Below, in pieces: positions 25,317 to 37,569 of a stretch of 64,000 bases of DNA. Under the pieces are notes generated by a model. That model was not told the origin of the DNA and did not search any database. It saw only the letters and a program-made list of their open reading frames with translations. This DNA comes from Panagrolaimus kolymaensis. Lineage: Eukaryota; Nematoda; Chromadorea; Rhabditida; Panagrolaimidae. Made by a program: the position numbers and the translations under genes. Position 1 is the stretch's first letter; every line of letters starts with the position of its first letter. The stretch lies in assembly GCA_028622995.1 (NCBI GenBank), contig JAJQJQ010000007.1, positions 4,836,001 to 4,900,000 on the forward strand. The letters run 5' to 3'.

Positions 25317-27704
25317 TTAGTTTTTGCGATGACTTTTGCTTTTCTTTTTTTTGGTGTTTGTGCTATCTTTGTTTCTTCGATCTTCATCAGAACCTTTCTT
25401 GTGTTTTTTATCTTCATCCGATCCACCTGATCCTCGACCTTGCTTCTTTCGATCTTTGCTTTTCTTTGATGTACGATTTTTCGTTGCTTTTGAGTTCGGT
25501 GGTGATGGTGATCGGTGTTTTCGTTCTTTTTGTTGAACAGCTTTATGACTATTGTTTTCTTTATCAGTAACAGAATCCGATTTTTGTGATTCACCTTTAC
25601 GAGTTTTTCCACGAGATTTTGTTGGATGATTCTTTACATTTCCTATAAAAATACAATATAAAAATGGTTGAACGCGGAAGAATCCAAACCTTTATTTTTG
25701 TGCTTGGCCTTTTCTCGACTTCTTGTATCATCATTTTCTTTTCCCTTGGCACTTGGTTTCTTTCGAGAAGGTTGACCATGATTTTTTTGACTTTGAGCTC
25801 CTAACATTTTTGAAGCCTGAGTTTTTTGAGTTTTGTAAGCACTTTTGCGGGAATCTCCTTCATCTTTTCCTACTTTTTCATCACGACGAGGCTTCTTCTT
25901 CTTTGGCTGCTTTTTCTGTTGCTTACGAGCTTTCTTTATGGCATCTTCAGACCTAAAAAAAGAAAGTTAAAGCATTTTATGGAGAAAAAAAACTAACATG
26001 TATTTTCGTTTTTCATCGAAGAAAGGTTTCAAAGCTCGGACACATTCACTCATTGTTGGTCGTTTATTTGGATCACCAATCCAACACAAAGCAATAAGTT
26101 TTCGAAGTTCTGTTTGAACGGTTAAAGGAAGACGTAATCTAAGTAAAAAATAAGTAAAAAGTGGAAGAATAAAGTAAAAAAGTACCGAAAACCTTCATCC
26201 ATGATTTTCTTTTGTACTTCACCCATTGTGAATTCTTTGTAAGGAACTTCTGCATCCATATAAATTTCCCAACATAGCACACCAAAACTCCAAACATCCG
26301 CTGGTTTAGCAAAGCAACCAGTTCGAATAACTTCAGGTGATAACCATCTTATAGGAGCAGGCTTTGATGGATCAAGAACCTAAAAGCTAGTGTAAAAATA
26401 GTTATTCATGAAGAAGAAAAATGGAACTAACTTGTACAGTACCAATAGAAGATAAACCAAAATCTGAGAGTTTCAAGCGTCGGCTTACAACATCCATTAA
26501 GCAATTACGAGCCGCAATGTCGCTAAAGATAAAGAAGTTATTAAATTTTTTCAAAAACAATGTAAAAAATATACCGATGAATACAATTTTGAACATGGAG
26601 ATATTCAAGTCCACAAGCAGCGTCATAACACATACTTGCCCGATGATTTACTGTAATTTGGTCATGGTTCTTTTTCAAATACGAGTCAAGCGAGCCTCCC
26701 TATAAAAGTAGTTAAATAAGTTTAAAAATTAAATTTTTTTACTTTAACAAATTCCATTATCAACATGAGAGGTTCTACTTCAGCTTGAACACCATAAAAT
26801 CTGACAACATTTGGATGTTGGTACTTTCGCATTATTCTTGCTTCCTTCATTGCTTCCTCGACAGCTTTTTTTGTTACATTACCTTTTATGACTTTTACAG
26901 CGACATTGATGGATCCTTTATTCTTTTGCTTTAATTTTCCCAATCTGACCTCACCAAAAGCACCCTCGCCAAGTTTTTCAAGCAATTCAACATCATCATG
27001 ACGGAGCTCCCAATCTTCACGCAATACTGGACGTCTTGGAATAACAGGTTGATCATTTTTTGTTGTAGTAACAGGAACGCTTTCCAAAAGATGATATTTC
27101 GTTAATTCAATGATGGTTGATTTGTAATGAACCATATTGAATGTAACACCACATTCACCTGAAGAAAAAGTTTTTTTAAGTTTTTCAAGGAAAAAAACTA
27201 ACCAGCTCGTACTTGGATGAAGATTTTTTCTTTGTTCCATAATATACTCATTCCAATAACACGACCTTTGCCTTCGTCTTTTTCAACAGTATGAAGGATG
27301 TAATCACCTTGTAATTGAAGCAATTTGTTAATATCCTAAAAATTATCAATGAATCGGAAGAAATTTTGTGAAACTAAGGCTTACTTCATCAGGTAACATT
27401 CCATGAAAGCTATCATCACTTTGAAGACCTTTGAGAAATCCATCAGACGATTCAGATTCTGATCCTTCTTCATCACCTTCGCCAACATCACCTTCATCTT
27501 CAGGAACAACAGGAGAGCCTTGTCTTTCAAGAGCGTTGTCTGAGTTCGGTTTGAGCATTACGGTACCAACAGATCCGGCAAGAGGTTTTCCAGATGATGG
27601 ATCACTCCCAGCTCCATCATTACCGCCTTCTTCCTAAAATTTAATAAAATAAATTAGATAAACTTCCATTTTGTTGTTACAGTAAAACTTACTTTTGAAC
27701 CCAT
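25317..27704 (-). CDS. SH2-tyrosine kinase (Fer/SPE-8 type) with basic tail
   Basis: Non-receptor tyrosine kinase of the nematode-expanded Fer-like class. Ten exons run from ATG 27704 (exon 1, 27704-27693, MGSK) to stop 25317. Order: an acidic Gly/Ser/Glu-rich N-terminus, an SH2 domain ([14 protein letters not shown]... to ELTKYHLL), and a kinase domain with the loop [32 protein letters not shown] and [10 protein letters not shown], all intact. After the kinase come about 190 residues dominated by Lys, Arg, Ser and Asp. The SH2 FLVR segment reads YILHT, so the phosphotyrosine-binding Arg is His. MGSK allows, but does not prove, N-myristoylation. The gene is divergent from dis-3. Kinase activity is likely; the partner of the SH2 and the role of the tail are unknown. 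Confidence 0.9.
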
Positions 27705-28069
27705 CAAAGTTGTTGATGCACGAACAAGAGAACGATGTAAAGAAAGTTTTCAAAAGACAGAATGAACAATCAAAACAAAAAACATTGTAGTAATTCATTT
27801 TTCAATATGATGAGTAAAAATGAATGTCATTATGTAAATTTTTAAGAAAATTATGGAAAATAAATTACTTGAATGAATTTTTTTAAATTTGGTGTTTGTG
27901 GGCTAATTTTGGCAAAGAGCCTTTAACTAATTGCTTGTGAAACAAATGGTGAAAACGTAAAAAATTCGAAAAGTAAAAAACTTTTCTTATCCTTCCTCTG
28001 AATCTTTAAAGATATAATTTTATTCATTAAAGCCGAGAGGAATTTAGTGATTTTGCATTTATTTCAAAA
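27705..28069. promoter_or_regulatory. Divergent spacer, kinase / dis-3
   Basis: 365 bp between head-to-head genes, probably containing both promoters. I see no distinctive motif. Confidence 0.4.
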
Positions 28070-31000
28070 ATGGAGCTCAACGTTATCGACAGTGGTATTT
28101 CAAGAAGAATTCAGATTTCCGAATGGTTTGTCGATGAAAATGATGATGTCGTTACGGTTCGCTATTTTTTAAATCCTTTTTATCGCTATTTTTTATCCAA
28201 ACTTTTTAGCAAGTTTTTGAACAATATCTTCGTAAAGATTTACCATGTGGCTTAAAGCAATGCAAAAGCTGTCCTTCACCAAAGTATTCTGTTCTTGATC
28301 CTGACAATGCTTCGCTGACTAAAATTTTTCCGTTCAACCATTGCATTATGATGGATGTTCCAACAACTACTCGTTTCGTGGATATGCTTGAAGATGATAG
28401 ATTCGAGTGAGCTTTCATTCCAGAAAATACCCTCTATATTTAACAACTTTTTTTTATAGCAATGCTGTTATTATTCAAACTCATTGGGAACATTTGATGA
28501 TGACGAATCCTCATATTGGCAGAAAGATTGATAAATCTATTAAAGCTGGGCAGAAGCATCTCGCGTTTTTGATGAATGATATGATGGAAGGCTGCTTCGT
28601 CAATCCTGAAGAATTTGAAACCAAAGACGATGAACTTGAACACAAACTTCCAGTTGCCGCAAACTTTTTACTAAAGCATTGGAAAGATGTTGATGTGAAA
28701 CCAGTGATTTTAGTTTCCACTCTGGAACAGAAAGCTTTATATTTAAAGAAATATGAATATGTTGCAACGGTTGCTGATTATGTTGGAGCTATGGAAAATC
28801 ATGAAGAATTATCACTTCGTATTCAATTTTTGCTCAAAAAGGAAGAAAGTGGTCCAAGTATTTATCCTGATTATCTTCTTCTTCCCCAAATCGATGAAGG
28901 CTTAGCAAGTGGCAAGTATCAAAAAGGCCAATTTAGGGTAAGCTTTTTCTTATCATTTTCTCATTTTTTAATTATTTGGTTTAGGTTTCACCAGAAAATT
29001 ACCTTGAAGCTACAGTATCGTTTGGTTTTGATTCGGTGGAACAATGGTTTATTCAAGGACGTATTCATATGAACCGGGCTTGTCAAGGGGATGTTGTTGT
29101 TGTTGAACTATTACCAAAGGATCAATGGACACTTCCTGAACGTATTCTTCGTATGAGAGAAGCTGATGAAGAAATGGAAGAAGAAGATGCATACATGGAA
29201 GTTTCTGCAAATGAAGATGAAGTGGATGGAAAACCTGCACCTAAAAAGGCCAAAAAAATGAACGACGAAGTGGAACCTTTCCCAACTGCCAAAGTTGTTG
29301 CTGTTTTGAAGCGTGGATGGCGAGATTATTGTGGAATTATATTACCTCCATTTTCAAGTGAAGGTACTGATGGGCTTTTTTCTGCTTTTGATAAATCCAT
29401 TCCACGTGTAAGAATTGAAGATCCACTATTTCAACAGCTGGTCGGTAAAATCGTCGTAGTTACTATTGATGAATGGAATGTCCAAAGCAACTACCCATCT
29501 GGACATTTGGTTCAAGTTATTGGAAATGAAGGAGATAGAGATGCCGAAGAAAAAATGGTATTGTTAGAATATGATATTCGATATGAACCTTTCAACGCTG
29601 ATGTTTTGGCTTGTCTTCCTGTAATGCCTTGGAAACCTACACCAGAATCTTATCGCAAAGATTTAACTCATTTAGATATTTGTTCTGTCGATCCTGTTGG
29701 TTGCACTGATATTGATGATGCTTTACATTGTATCGAGAATGCGGATGGAACTTACGAAGTTGGCGTTCATATTGCTGATGTCACTCATTATATCAAACCT
29801 GGAACCGCCATTGATCGTGAAGCTTCACTTCGTTCGACTTCAGTTTATCTTTGTGGTAGAAGAATTGATATGATTCCAGAATTATTATCCTCTAATTTAT
29901 GTTCTCTTCGCGGTGGTGAATTACGTTATGCATTTTCTGTTATTTGGCAATTAGATGAAGAAGCCACAGTAATAAGCACTCAATATTTCAAATCTTTGAT
30001 TCAATCGAAAGCTGCTCTTACTTATGAACGTGCTCAAGAAATGATTGATGATCCTAACTCGGTTTGAAAATTTTTCGTAAAATTTGGTTTTTTTATCGTT
30101 CGTTTTTAGCAAGATGCTGTTACAAAAGGACTTCGTAGTTTATTAAAATTATCTAAAAAATTAAAAGATAAACGCTTCCGTGAAGGAGCATTAAGTTTAG
30201 CTTCTTCTGAAATTCGTTTTGATATTGATCCTGAAACTGGTTAGTGAATCCACTTTCTTTGTTATTTGCCATTAAATTATGGATTTACGTTTTAGGTACT
30301 CCTCTCTCTGTCCAAGAAAAGAAGCATTTACCAACAATGTCCATGGTGGAAGAATTTATGCTTTTAGCTAATATTTCTGTTGCTCGAAAAATTAATACAG
30401 AATATCCTGATTTTGCTGTTCTTCGTCGTCACCCTATTCCGCCCAAAGAACAATATGAGCCGCTTGTTAAGGTTTGTTACCTTACCTTTTGGTTCTCTCT
30501 CTCTATTTTTTTGTGTTTAGGCTGCTGAAGCTCTTGGTTTTAACGTCGATCCTTCATCTGGTAAAACTCTTGCTGATTCTCTTGATAAAGCTGTCGATCC
30601 TAAAAATCCTGTTGTCAATCGAATGTTGCGTATGCTAGCTACTCGCTGTATGACTCAAGCAGTAAGTAAATCTTTTCCACTTTTCTTTAAAACATTTGTA
30701 CCTCTTGTTTTGGAGGAAAGATGTTTTTGAAAAGATGTAGTTTTCAAACTTCTTTTTCATATTTTTTTACAATGAATCAAACTTTTCAAATTTTTAGGTT
30801 TATTTCATTTCTAATACCATCTCAAGTGATAAATATCTTCATTTTGGTCTCGCTGCTGAGCTTTATACCCATTTTACCTCGCCAATTCGACGATATGCGG
30901 ATATTATGGTTCACCGACTTCTCGCAGCATCAATTCATGCTGATAAACTTCATAATGAAATGTTAAATAAAATATGGCTTATAAAGCAAGTTGATATCAT

Positions 31001-31373
31001 GAATTATCGCCATCGGAAAGCTCAACATGCCAGCCGCGCATCAATACTTTTGAACACGTATCTTATGATCAAACATATGAAAGAAGAAGTACTTGAAGCT
31101 TTCATTGTTAATATTCGTCGAAATGGATTACAAGTACAAATTCCGAAATATGGTTTAGAATCTGTTATCTTCTTCACTCACAGTTTTTCCAAGCGAAAGA
31201 CCGAAGATTTTGTTGATTATCGTGAATTACAAATCAAGCCTTTTCAAAAAGTGAAAGTTAGTGTTTCAATGGTGGAAAAGAACTTACGAAAACGTCTTGA
31301 TGTCAAACTTGTTGAACCAAAAATTGATTGTGTTAGCGCTGATGCAGATGTTTCTGCTCTTTCTGCTTATTAA
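28070..31373 (+). CDS. dis-3: DIS3/RRP44 exosome exoribonuclease
   Basis: 3'-5' RNase of the nuclear exosome. Exons are 28070-28155, 28210-28406, 28460-28937, 28985-30061, 30110-30239, 30296-30471, 30521-30661 and 30798-31373. An N-terminal CR3 motif (CGLKQCKSC) precedes a PIN-like domain, two cold-shock domains (KVVAVLKRGWRDYCGI) and an RNB domain with the catalytic block VGCTDIDDALHC, THFTSPIRRYADIMVHRLL and a final S1 domain. The RNB acidic cluster is intact. In the PIN domain the first Asp (IMMDVPTTT) and the Glu (THWEHL) are kept. By my alignment the third acid is Glu and the fourth position, normally in ITND, reads LVSTL. Endonuclease activity is therefore doubtful. The homologue is DIS3 rather than DIS3L by the CR3 and RNB wording. 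Confidence 0.95.
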
Positions 31374-31480
31374 ACCTTTTTATATATTTTGTTTGTTTCT
31401 TGTTGAGTTTTTTTAAAGTTTTAAATAAATATTTATTTATAAAATAAATCAACAAAAAATAAAAATTATAACAATGTATT

Positions 31481-33039
31481 TCATTGAGCCACCGCTTTCT
31501 TTTCTAATTCTTCACATTCTTCTGCTTCTGGAGCTGCATCTTCAATAACAGTTTCATCTTCTTCTTCAGCATATTCATCCTTCTTATTTGCTTCTCCAGT
31601 AGCTTGGTAAACGGCATCAATGGCAACGGCTCGAGCTTTTGCTAACGCGGATGCAGATACGGTCTCACTTTCAGGATCAATATTGAAATCATGTTTAGGT
31701 AAATCTGCAAGCCATAACATCATTGAATTCAGCATAACTTCAGATTTCAAGATTTCACTGATGATCATTTCTTCACGAATTTTTTTCACTTGTGCTTCAA
31801 TATCTTCTCCCAAACTGTCGAGCTTTCCATGAGATTTGCCAAAATATTTATCATAATTTTGATAATGAACTTGTTCTAAAAGCAGGATTAAGTGAATTTT
31901 TACGAATAAATTTTCGAGCAACTATAATCTCACCTAAGATAAGCCCTAATCCAGGAGCACGTGGAACATCCAACTAAAATAACAAAAAATTAATTTAAGC
32001 AATAATTGGTAATCAAAATCTTCTTACACGTAAAGATTCAAAGGATCTTGTAATATCACTTTTGTTTTGAAAATTTCGTAAAATCGTCAAAGTCATACCA
32101 ATCATTTTACGAATTTGATGTAACATAAAGCTTTGACCTTTGATGTAAATAGTTGCAAATTCATATTCAATTTTCTTAAAGCCATAATCATGAACATACG
32201 TAAAAGGTTCACCACATTCAAAAGAAATAATGTACCTATTAGAGCTTTGATCATTCCATTCTCTGAAAATAAGAAAGTAAAATACAGGCTTTGTTGGAAA
32301 TAAAGAAACAAACCTTTGGGAAGTGTAATTGAAAAAATTATGTGTGCCCCCAAAACATTTGAGAACTTCGTTTACTTCTTTAAGTTTTTCTGGATTCATG
32401 CGATATGATGGTTGAGTTAAGGAATCGGTTCCAGCAAAGGCAAAGGTTGGAATAGTATACGAATATGTACGGTAATCACATTTCTTTTGAGAATGAAATG
32501 AAGGAGTAGCTCTCCGAATTGTAAGAACACGAATATCTTCAGGAAGATGAGCATTTAGAAGTTCATGACCATGCGATACAAATTCATCTGTTAAAGGAAG
32601 CATCAAAGAACAGCATTGTCGAACAGCAGAAACCTTTCTATCAGTACGAGCAGCCCGTTGAAAATTAAATGAATAAGGTTTTGAGAGTTGTTCATCATTG
32701 ATTATTCCACATTTTAACATTGCATCAAGAACATTTGATTCAATCGTTGGCATATTACTACCCGGTTTTTGAACCTAAAAACATTTTTTTAGCCTTAGAT
32801 TAAATAAAATCATAAAGACTTACTTGCATTCCAAAATAATTTTTACCTTGATAAGCCAAAAACATTGCCCATTTTCGATTGGAAATTCTTTTAGGCTTTT
32901 TTGCAACCGGTTCACCTTCGGTGGTTTCACCCGCGGTAGGTTCAGCTCGTTTTATCGCAGCAGTTGGTAAAGCATCCATGGAACCTTCAGGTGATATTTT
33001 AGTCATCCGAAAGACAGCACGAAGAAAATTTTTAAACAT
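31481..33039 (-). CDS. pus-1: tRNA pseudouridine synthase PUS1 (TruA family)
   Basis: Converts uridine to pseudouridine in tRNA and other RNAs. Minus-strand exons are 33039-32824, 32774-32314, 32262-32028, 31973-31934 and 31875-31481. The catalytic block RAARTDRKVSAVRQ contains the TruA Asp. Other family blocks are KWAMFLAYQGKNYFGMQ, AHLPEDIRVLTIRRATPSFH, FGGTHNFFNYTSQ and GQSFMLHQIRKMIGM, and a short exon LDVPRAPGLGLIL. The start at 33039 gives a basic, mitochondrial-presequence-like N-terminus (FKNFLRAVFR); an internal Met at 33006 would give a nuclear/cytosolic form, as in the dual-localised human enzyme (inference). The C-terminal ~60 residues are very acidic. Confidence 0.94.
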
Positions 33040-33368
33040 GCAAGAATGTTTAAAAATGAAAAAGAAAAATGACAAATGCAATCTTTGAAATAGCCAAGTT
33101 TTATCAAAACCCAAACCTTGCACCAATGAAAAATTAATGGCAAATAAAACCCTCAATGCCAAACGATATCGTATTCCCAACTTTAAAACTCTTATTAAAA
33201 AAATACACATTCAGACCAAGAGTTAGTTATAACGCCGCATAAATAGATAAAAACGATTTTATAAAATTGTAAATGTATCAGTTTATGGAATCAATAAAAA
33301 AGAGAAAAACAAAGTTACAAAGAAATATTGAGATTCATAACAGAAAGAAAAAAACTATAACAAACAAT
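33040..33368. other. Spacer and INCENP copy-1 3' UTR
   Basis: The part from about 33230 is near-identical to 55390-55531 downstream of the second INCENP gene, so the duplication extends past the stop into the 3' flank. Confidence 0.7.
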
Positions 33369-35095
33369 TTAACGATGATGACGTAAAGGAAGACGAGAAA
33401 TTCCAGCTGTTGGATTAGTCAACGGTGATTGCCAAAAGAAGGATGAATTGCGATGACGATTATCTTCAATATTAAAGAGAATTTCGGTAGATGGTTGTTG
33501 AACAATTCCAAAAAATTTGCACCGTTCATCCATAGTAAGATCTTTGAGCATTTTTTTAACAACGCCATTCAATTCATGTTCTAAAAAATATGTATTTTAT
33601 TTAGAGAATATTATTTTATGATGAAAGAACATACTTTTAGCCCAATTTGGTACAGTTTTCTTTGGTTTTGATTCATCATCGGTTTCATCACCTGAAGAGA
33701 GATCGTCAACATTGTAGTTAGTTTCAGTTGAAGGAAGGAAAACTTTATCAGCAGTCATATCATAGCAACTTTTGTTATGAGCAGCAGGAGGTGGAGATGG
33801 AGAAGATGGATGGACATATTCGTTGCTGAAAAATGAAAATTAGGGTAAATAGTTAAATATAAAACAAACATACTTTTCAGCAATAATGTCCATGGGTTCT
33901 TCCATGTGTTCTTCCATGGGTTCAGGTTCAGCTTCATGTTGGTCAAATTGGTTTGATGAATCTTCCATGACATCATGGAAAAGTATCTGAAGCTCTGGTA
34001 CCTTAAATACAGGAAGCGGAGAAGGAGGGAGATTTTCAATGCTAAAAAATTAAAAGTAGGGTAAATAGCAATATAAAACAAACATACTTTTCAGCGATAA
34101 TGTCCATGGGTTCTTCCACGTGTTCTTCCATGGGTTCAGGTTCAGCTTCATGTTGTTCGAATGAATTTGTTGAATCTTCCATGACATCATGGAAAAGTAT
34201 CGGAGGCTCTTGTACTTTAAATACATTAGTCCGAAATCGAAATGCTTCTTCCACAACGTCAGCCACACCCAAGACATCTTTTTCAGCTACATCAAGTTGC
34301 TTTGCTTTAATTTCTCTTTGTTTAGCTTCTTTATTTCGACTTGCTTCTTGTTGACGACGGGTTTCTTCTTCCATTTGCTGTTGCCTTTCTTTAACCTTCT
34401 TTTCCCTTTCTTCTCGTTCTCTGTAAAACACTTTTTATAGTTACATGTTTAAGACAAAAGTAAAACTAACTTTTTGACTTTTTCTGCTTTCTCCTTATTG
34501 TATTCAATACGACGTTGTTCAGCATTATTAAGATCAAAATTAATTTTTTCTTTCAAATATGGATCTTGAGCCTTCGGTGTTCCAACTGCTTTCTTCAATG
34601 GTGTTGCATCTCCCTTCTTCTTTGGAGTGTTTAGAACCTGAAAATCACCAATAAACCAAAGTCGCTTTTCAAAAACATATACTAACTAACCTTCTTCGTA
34701 CTTTTGTCAACAATAGGTTCAGCATCAAAGTTAACTGCATCAAGATTGGATTCGTCATCAAAGTTTATTGCACGGAAATGATCGATTTGAGCGATGACAA
34801 GACTTGTTGCAGCTGCCTTCTTCTTTGGAGTATTTGGAACCTTAAACAACAAAAAATAATATTGAATCATATGCGTTATTAACAACAAACCAACCTTCTT
34901 CTTGGTCCTTTCAGCAATAAGTTTCTTGACATCATCGTTCATTGATCTGGCTTCAATGAAGTAATTGTTAATAGCTTCAATAAATGGATCAGAGCGAATC
35001 ACCTTTTCATCAGTAAAATCATAATTGAGATTATAAAGATTCGCATAATTTGGTATTGCAATTTGAGGAGGTGGACGAGAACGTGTTCCAACCAT
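33369..35095 (-). CDS. icp-1: INCENP-like chromosomal passenger protein, copy 1
   Basis: Scaffold that binds and activates Aurora B at centromeres and the spindle midzone. Seven exons: 35095-34895, 34840-34691, 34637-34471, 34420-34087, 34041-33874, 33825-33635 and 33580-33369. The C-terminus is the IN-box: NYNVDDLSSGDETDDE, PNWAKKHELN and SSFFWQSPLTNP, with the SS and W.SP positions of the Aurora-activating tail kept. The middle is a charged Lys/Glu/Gln helix (REEREKKVKERQQQ), the family's long helix though shorter. Exons 4 (end) and 5 are a tandem duplicate: ILFHDVMEDS...AEPEPMEEH.EEPMDIIAEK appears twice. An acceptor TTTAG abuts the ATG directly. The N-terminal ~60 residues match copy 2. 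Confidence 0.85.
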
Positions 35096-35983
35096 CTAAA
35101 AATCAATATCAGTATAATGTTAAAATATTGTTAAAACTAGATAATTTGGAAACGCGTAATAAAAAAAAATGTGAAATAACAAAAGCAAATTGAATGGATT
35201 TTTGTTTGAATTGAAGAAAGATTGAAATTTTTCAAAAATGATTTTGTCGCGCGCGACGACACGACTCTCAACAAAAAAAAACTTTTTTGGCGGAAAACTT
35301 GAAAGAAGTGAAACGATTTTTGCATCTTCATTTTTTAATTGTACGGTTTTATTCCTTCCTATTATTAGCTGCTGATTAAAAAACTATTTTGTGCTTATAC
35401 TTTGTTTCTCGTAATTAATGGTTGGTGTTGTTGCAACGACAAAAGCTTACAAGTTGAAACTAGGAATACGCCTCAAAATTAAATCTTCATTAAAAAGTTT
35501 TAATCTCTGCTAATTTCTCTGATTGAATTGCCTATTTTTTAATTTTCGTTTACTGTAATTTATGTTTAACAAAAATTTGACTGACAAAAAACTATAAACA
35601 AAAAAAACTTTATTGTGTCTTGTGTTTGTGATAACTCACCCACAAATGACAAGTTCTGTTTCCCTCTATTGATAATAAGACATACATAATTAACAAAAAA
35701 TTAAGTCAGAAGCTTTTTAATGGGGGACCTTTGTACTAATTTTATTGAACAACTGAACTTTCCAATGGGGGGAATGCTTGTAGTGGCAATGCTAAAGTAC
35801 ATACATGTTAAAAGGAAATACCCTTATGGAAAAAAACTTTGATGGTGGCATAGCATAGTTAACAAAGGAAAAGCATATGTGATAACAAAAAATTTCAGTT
35901 TATTCTTCAGACTTTTGTGTGATTAGTTTATGGCTTCCATCGCTTTTGTTTAGAATTTATTCTTAAAAAATATTTTCCAAAAA
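35096..35983. other. Divergent intergenic region
   Basis: About 890 bp between INCENP copy 1 and the CH25H-like gene. AT-rich, with a GC patch TCGCGCGCGACGAC near 35247. No gene, RNA or repeat recognised. Confidence 0.4.
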
Positions 35984-37490
35984 ATGGAAACTTTAACAAA
36001 TTTAACAATGGCTGTGGAATCTCAACGTATTTTACAACCATTTTGGGATTATTTGAGATTTAATTATGGCCATATTTTACGTTCTCCACTTTTTCCACCA
36101 TTTTTTGCTCTCAGTATTGATTATACATGGGTTTTTATTTTTACAAGTAAAATTTTTATTTTATCTTGATATTACTGTTACTTTATACCTTTTTAGTTTT
36201 TGATATATACTTTTCTGAAGTTCCATTCTTTAAAAATGCAAAACTTCAAAAGGATCGCAAAGTTACATGGGCCCTTATTAAAGAATCTCTCAAATTACAA
36301 TTTTTTAACCAAATTTTATGGATTTATCCTATGGGTCTGAATTTTTATTAAAATTAAACAACAATAATATAATCCGCTAATTTTTCTTTGTAGCTTTGGT
36401 GCAAGTTCTTTGGGTACCAGACGCTCAGCTTCCAGAATTTGCTCCAACAGTTTGGGAATTTGTATGGCAAAATACAGTATTCTTTATCTGCTTTGATTTG
36501 TATTATTTTACCGCTCACGTATTAATGCATCGCATCAGATTTTTGTATCGATGGTGCCATTCAGGTGAGAGTGTATCTCATTTTTCTTCAAATGAGTGAA
36601 CTTTGATCGAGTCGAAGGAGAAGCATTCGCTTTGGAGGAAGCTTTTCAAACACATCAAGCGTTTAGTTTACCATTTTTGATTCATTCATAGATCATATAG
36701 CCACCAAACTATCTAATCATTAAATCATCCAAAGAAGCGAAATTGTCCTAAAATGACTTTTTTGAAATCAATTTTATCAAAAAATTAAAACAAAAAATCA
36801 GCAAAAAAAATTAATTTTTGAGTGGCCTTTATTTACGACGAGGTCCATCGTCATAGCAAAATAAAGTTATCATGAAGGATTTGTCCTTTTTTAAGACCTA
36901 TCATTCCAAAAAAAATTCATTCCTTCAAGTAGAATTTATTAATTAAAAGAAATTTATTATTATTTCCCATTTTAGTTCATCACATGTATTCATCGCCATT
37001 TGCGGCAGCAGCCCAACATTTACATCCATTTGAACTTTTCCTTGTTGCAACTTTTATCACAACATTTCCATGGCTTTTTGATACTCATTGCCTTACTTAT
37101 TGGACTTGGTTTTTTATTGCTCAAAGTGTCTCATACGAAGTTCATACAGGCTATGATTTCCCATTCTTCCTTCACAATTTTCTTCCATTTTATTCTGGAG
37201 CACCTGCTCATGATATGCATCATATGAGACCTCTTACTTGTTTTGAACCTTGGTTTAATTATTTGGATAGACTTTTTGGTGAGTGTATGGTAGTATTTTT
37301 GTAAGGAGCTTCATCCGTCCTTTCAAAAGTCAATCATTATATTGCAAAATCATTTTTGTTTTTTCATAACTCAATTTTAGGTTATCACATAAGTTACGCA
37401 GATTTAAAACGAATGGGAGCTGAAAAGGCAGCACGTTTTGGTTTATATGATTCCAAAGAGACAGAAGAAGGACTCAAAAAAAAAAATTAA
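35984..37490 (+). CDS. Cholesterol 25-hydroxylase-like di-iron enzyme
   Basis: Membrane-bound fatty-acid-hydroxylase-superfamily enzyme of the ER. Exons are 35984-36146, 36197-36334, 36394-36564, 36976-37278 and 37381-37490, about 295 residues. Three histidine boxes are intact: HVLMH, HSVHH (split by an intron) and HDMHH. The start (QRILQPFWDYLRFNYGHILR) and the C-terminal half follow vertebrate CH25H (FLQPLWDHLRSW) more closely than C4-methylsterol oxidase. At least four hydrophobic helices are present. The tail ends KKKN, a possible ER-retrieval Lys signal. Substrate in a nematode, which must take up sterol from food, is unknown; sterol hydroxylation is an inference from the family. The fourth intron is 411 nt, long for this locus. 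Confidence 0.85.
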
Positions 37491-37569
37491 ACGTTTAAAT
37501 TTATTATTTACATTTACTTTTTATTATAAATAAAAACATACAAAAAAGTTGTATAAATAAATCAGCTTT

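Noticed and set aside
36566..36974. Possible extra exon in the long intron of the CH25H-like gene
   Set aside because: A short frame near 36619-36690 is open but would break the HxxHH box, which is intact when the whole intron is removed.
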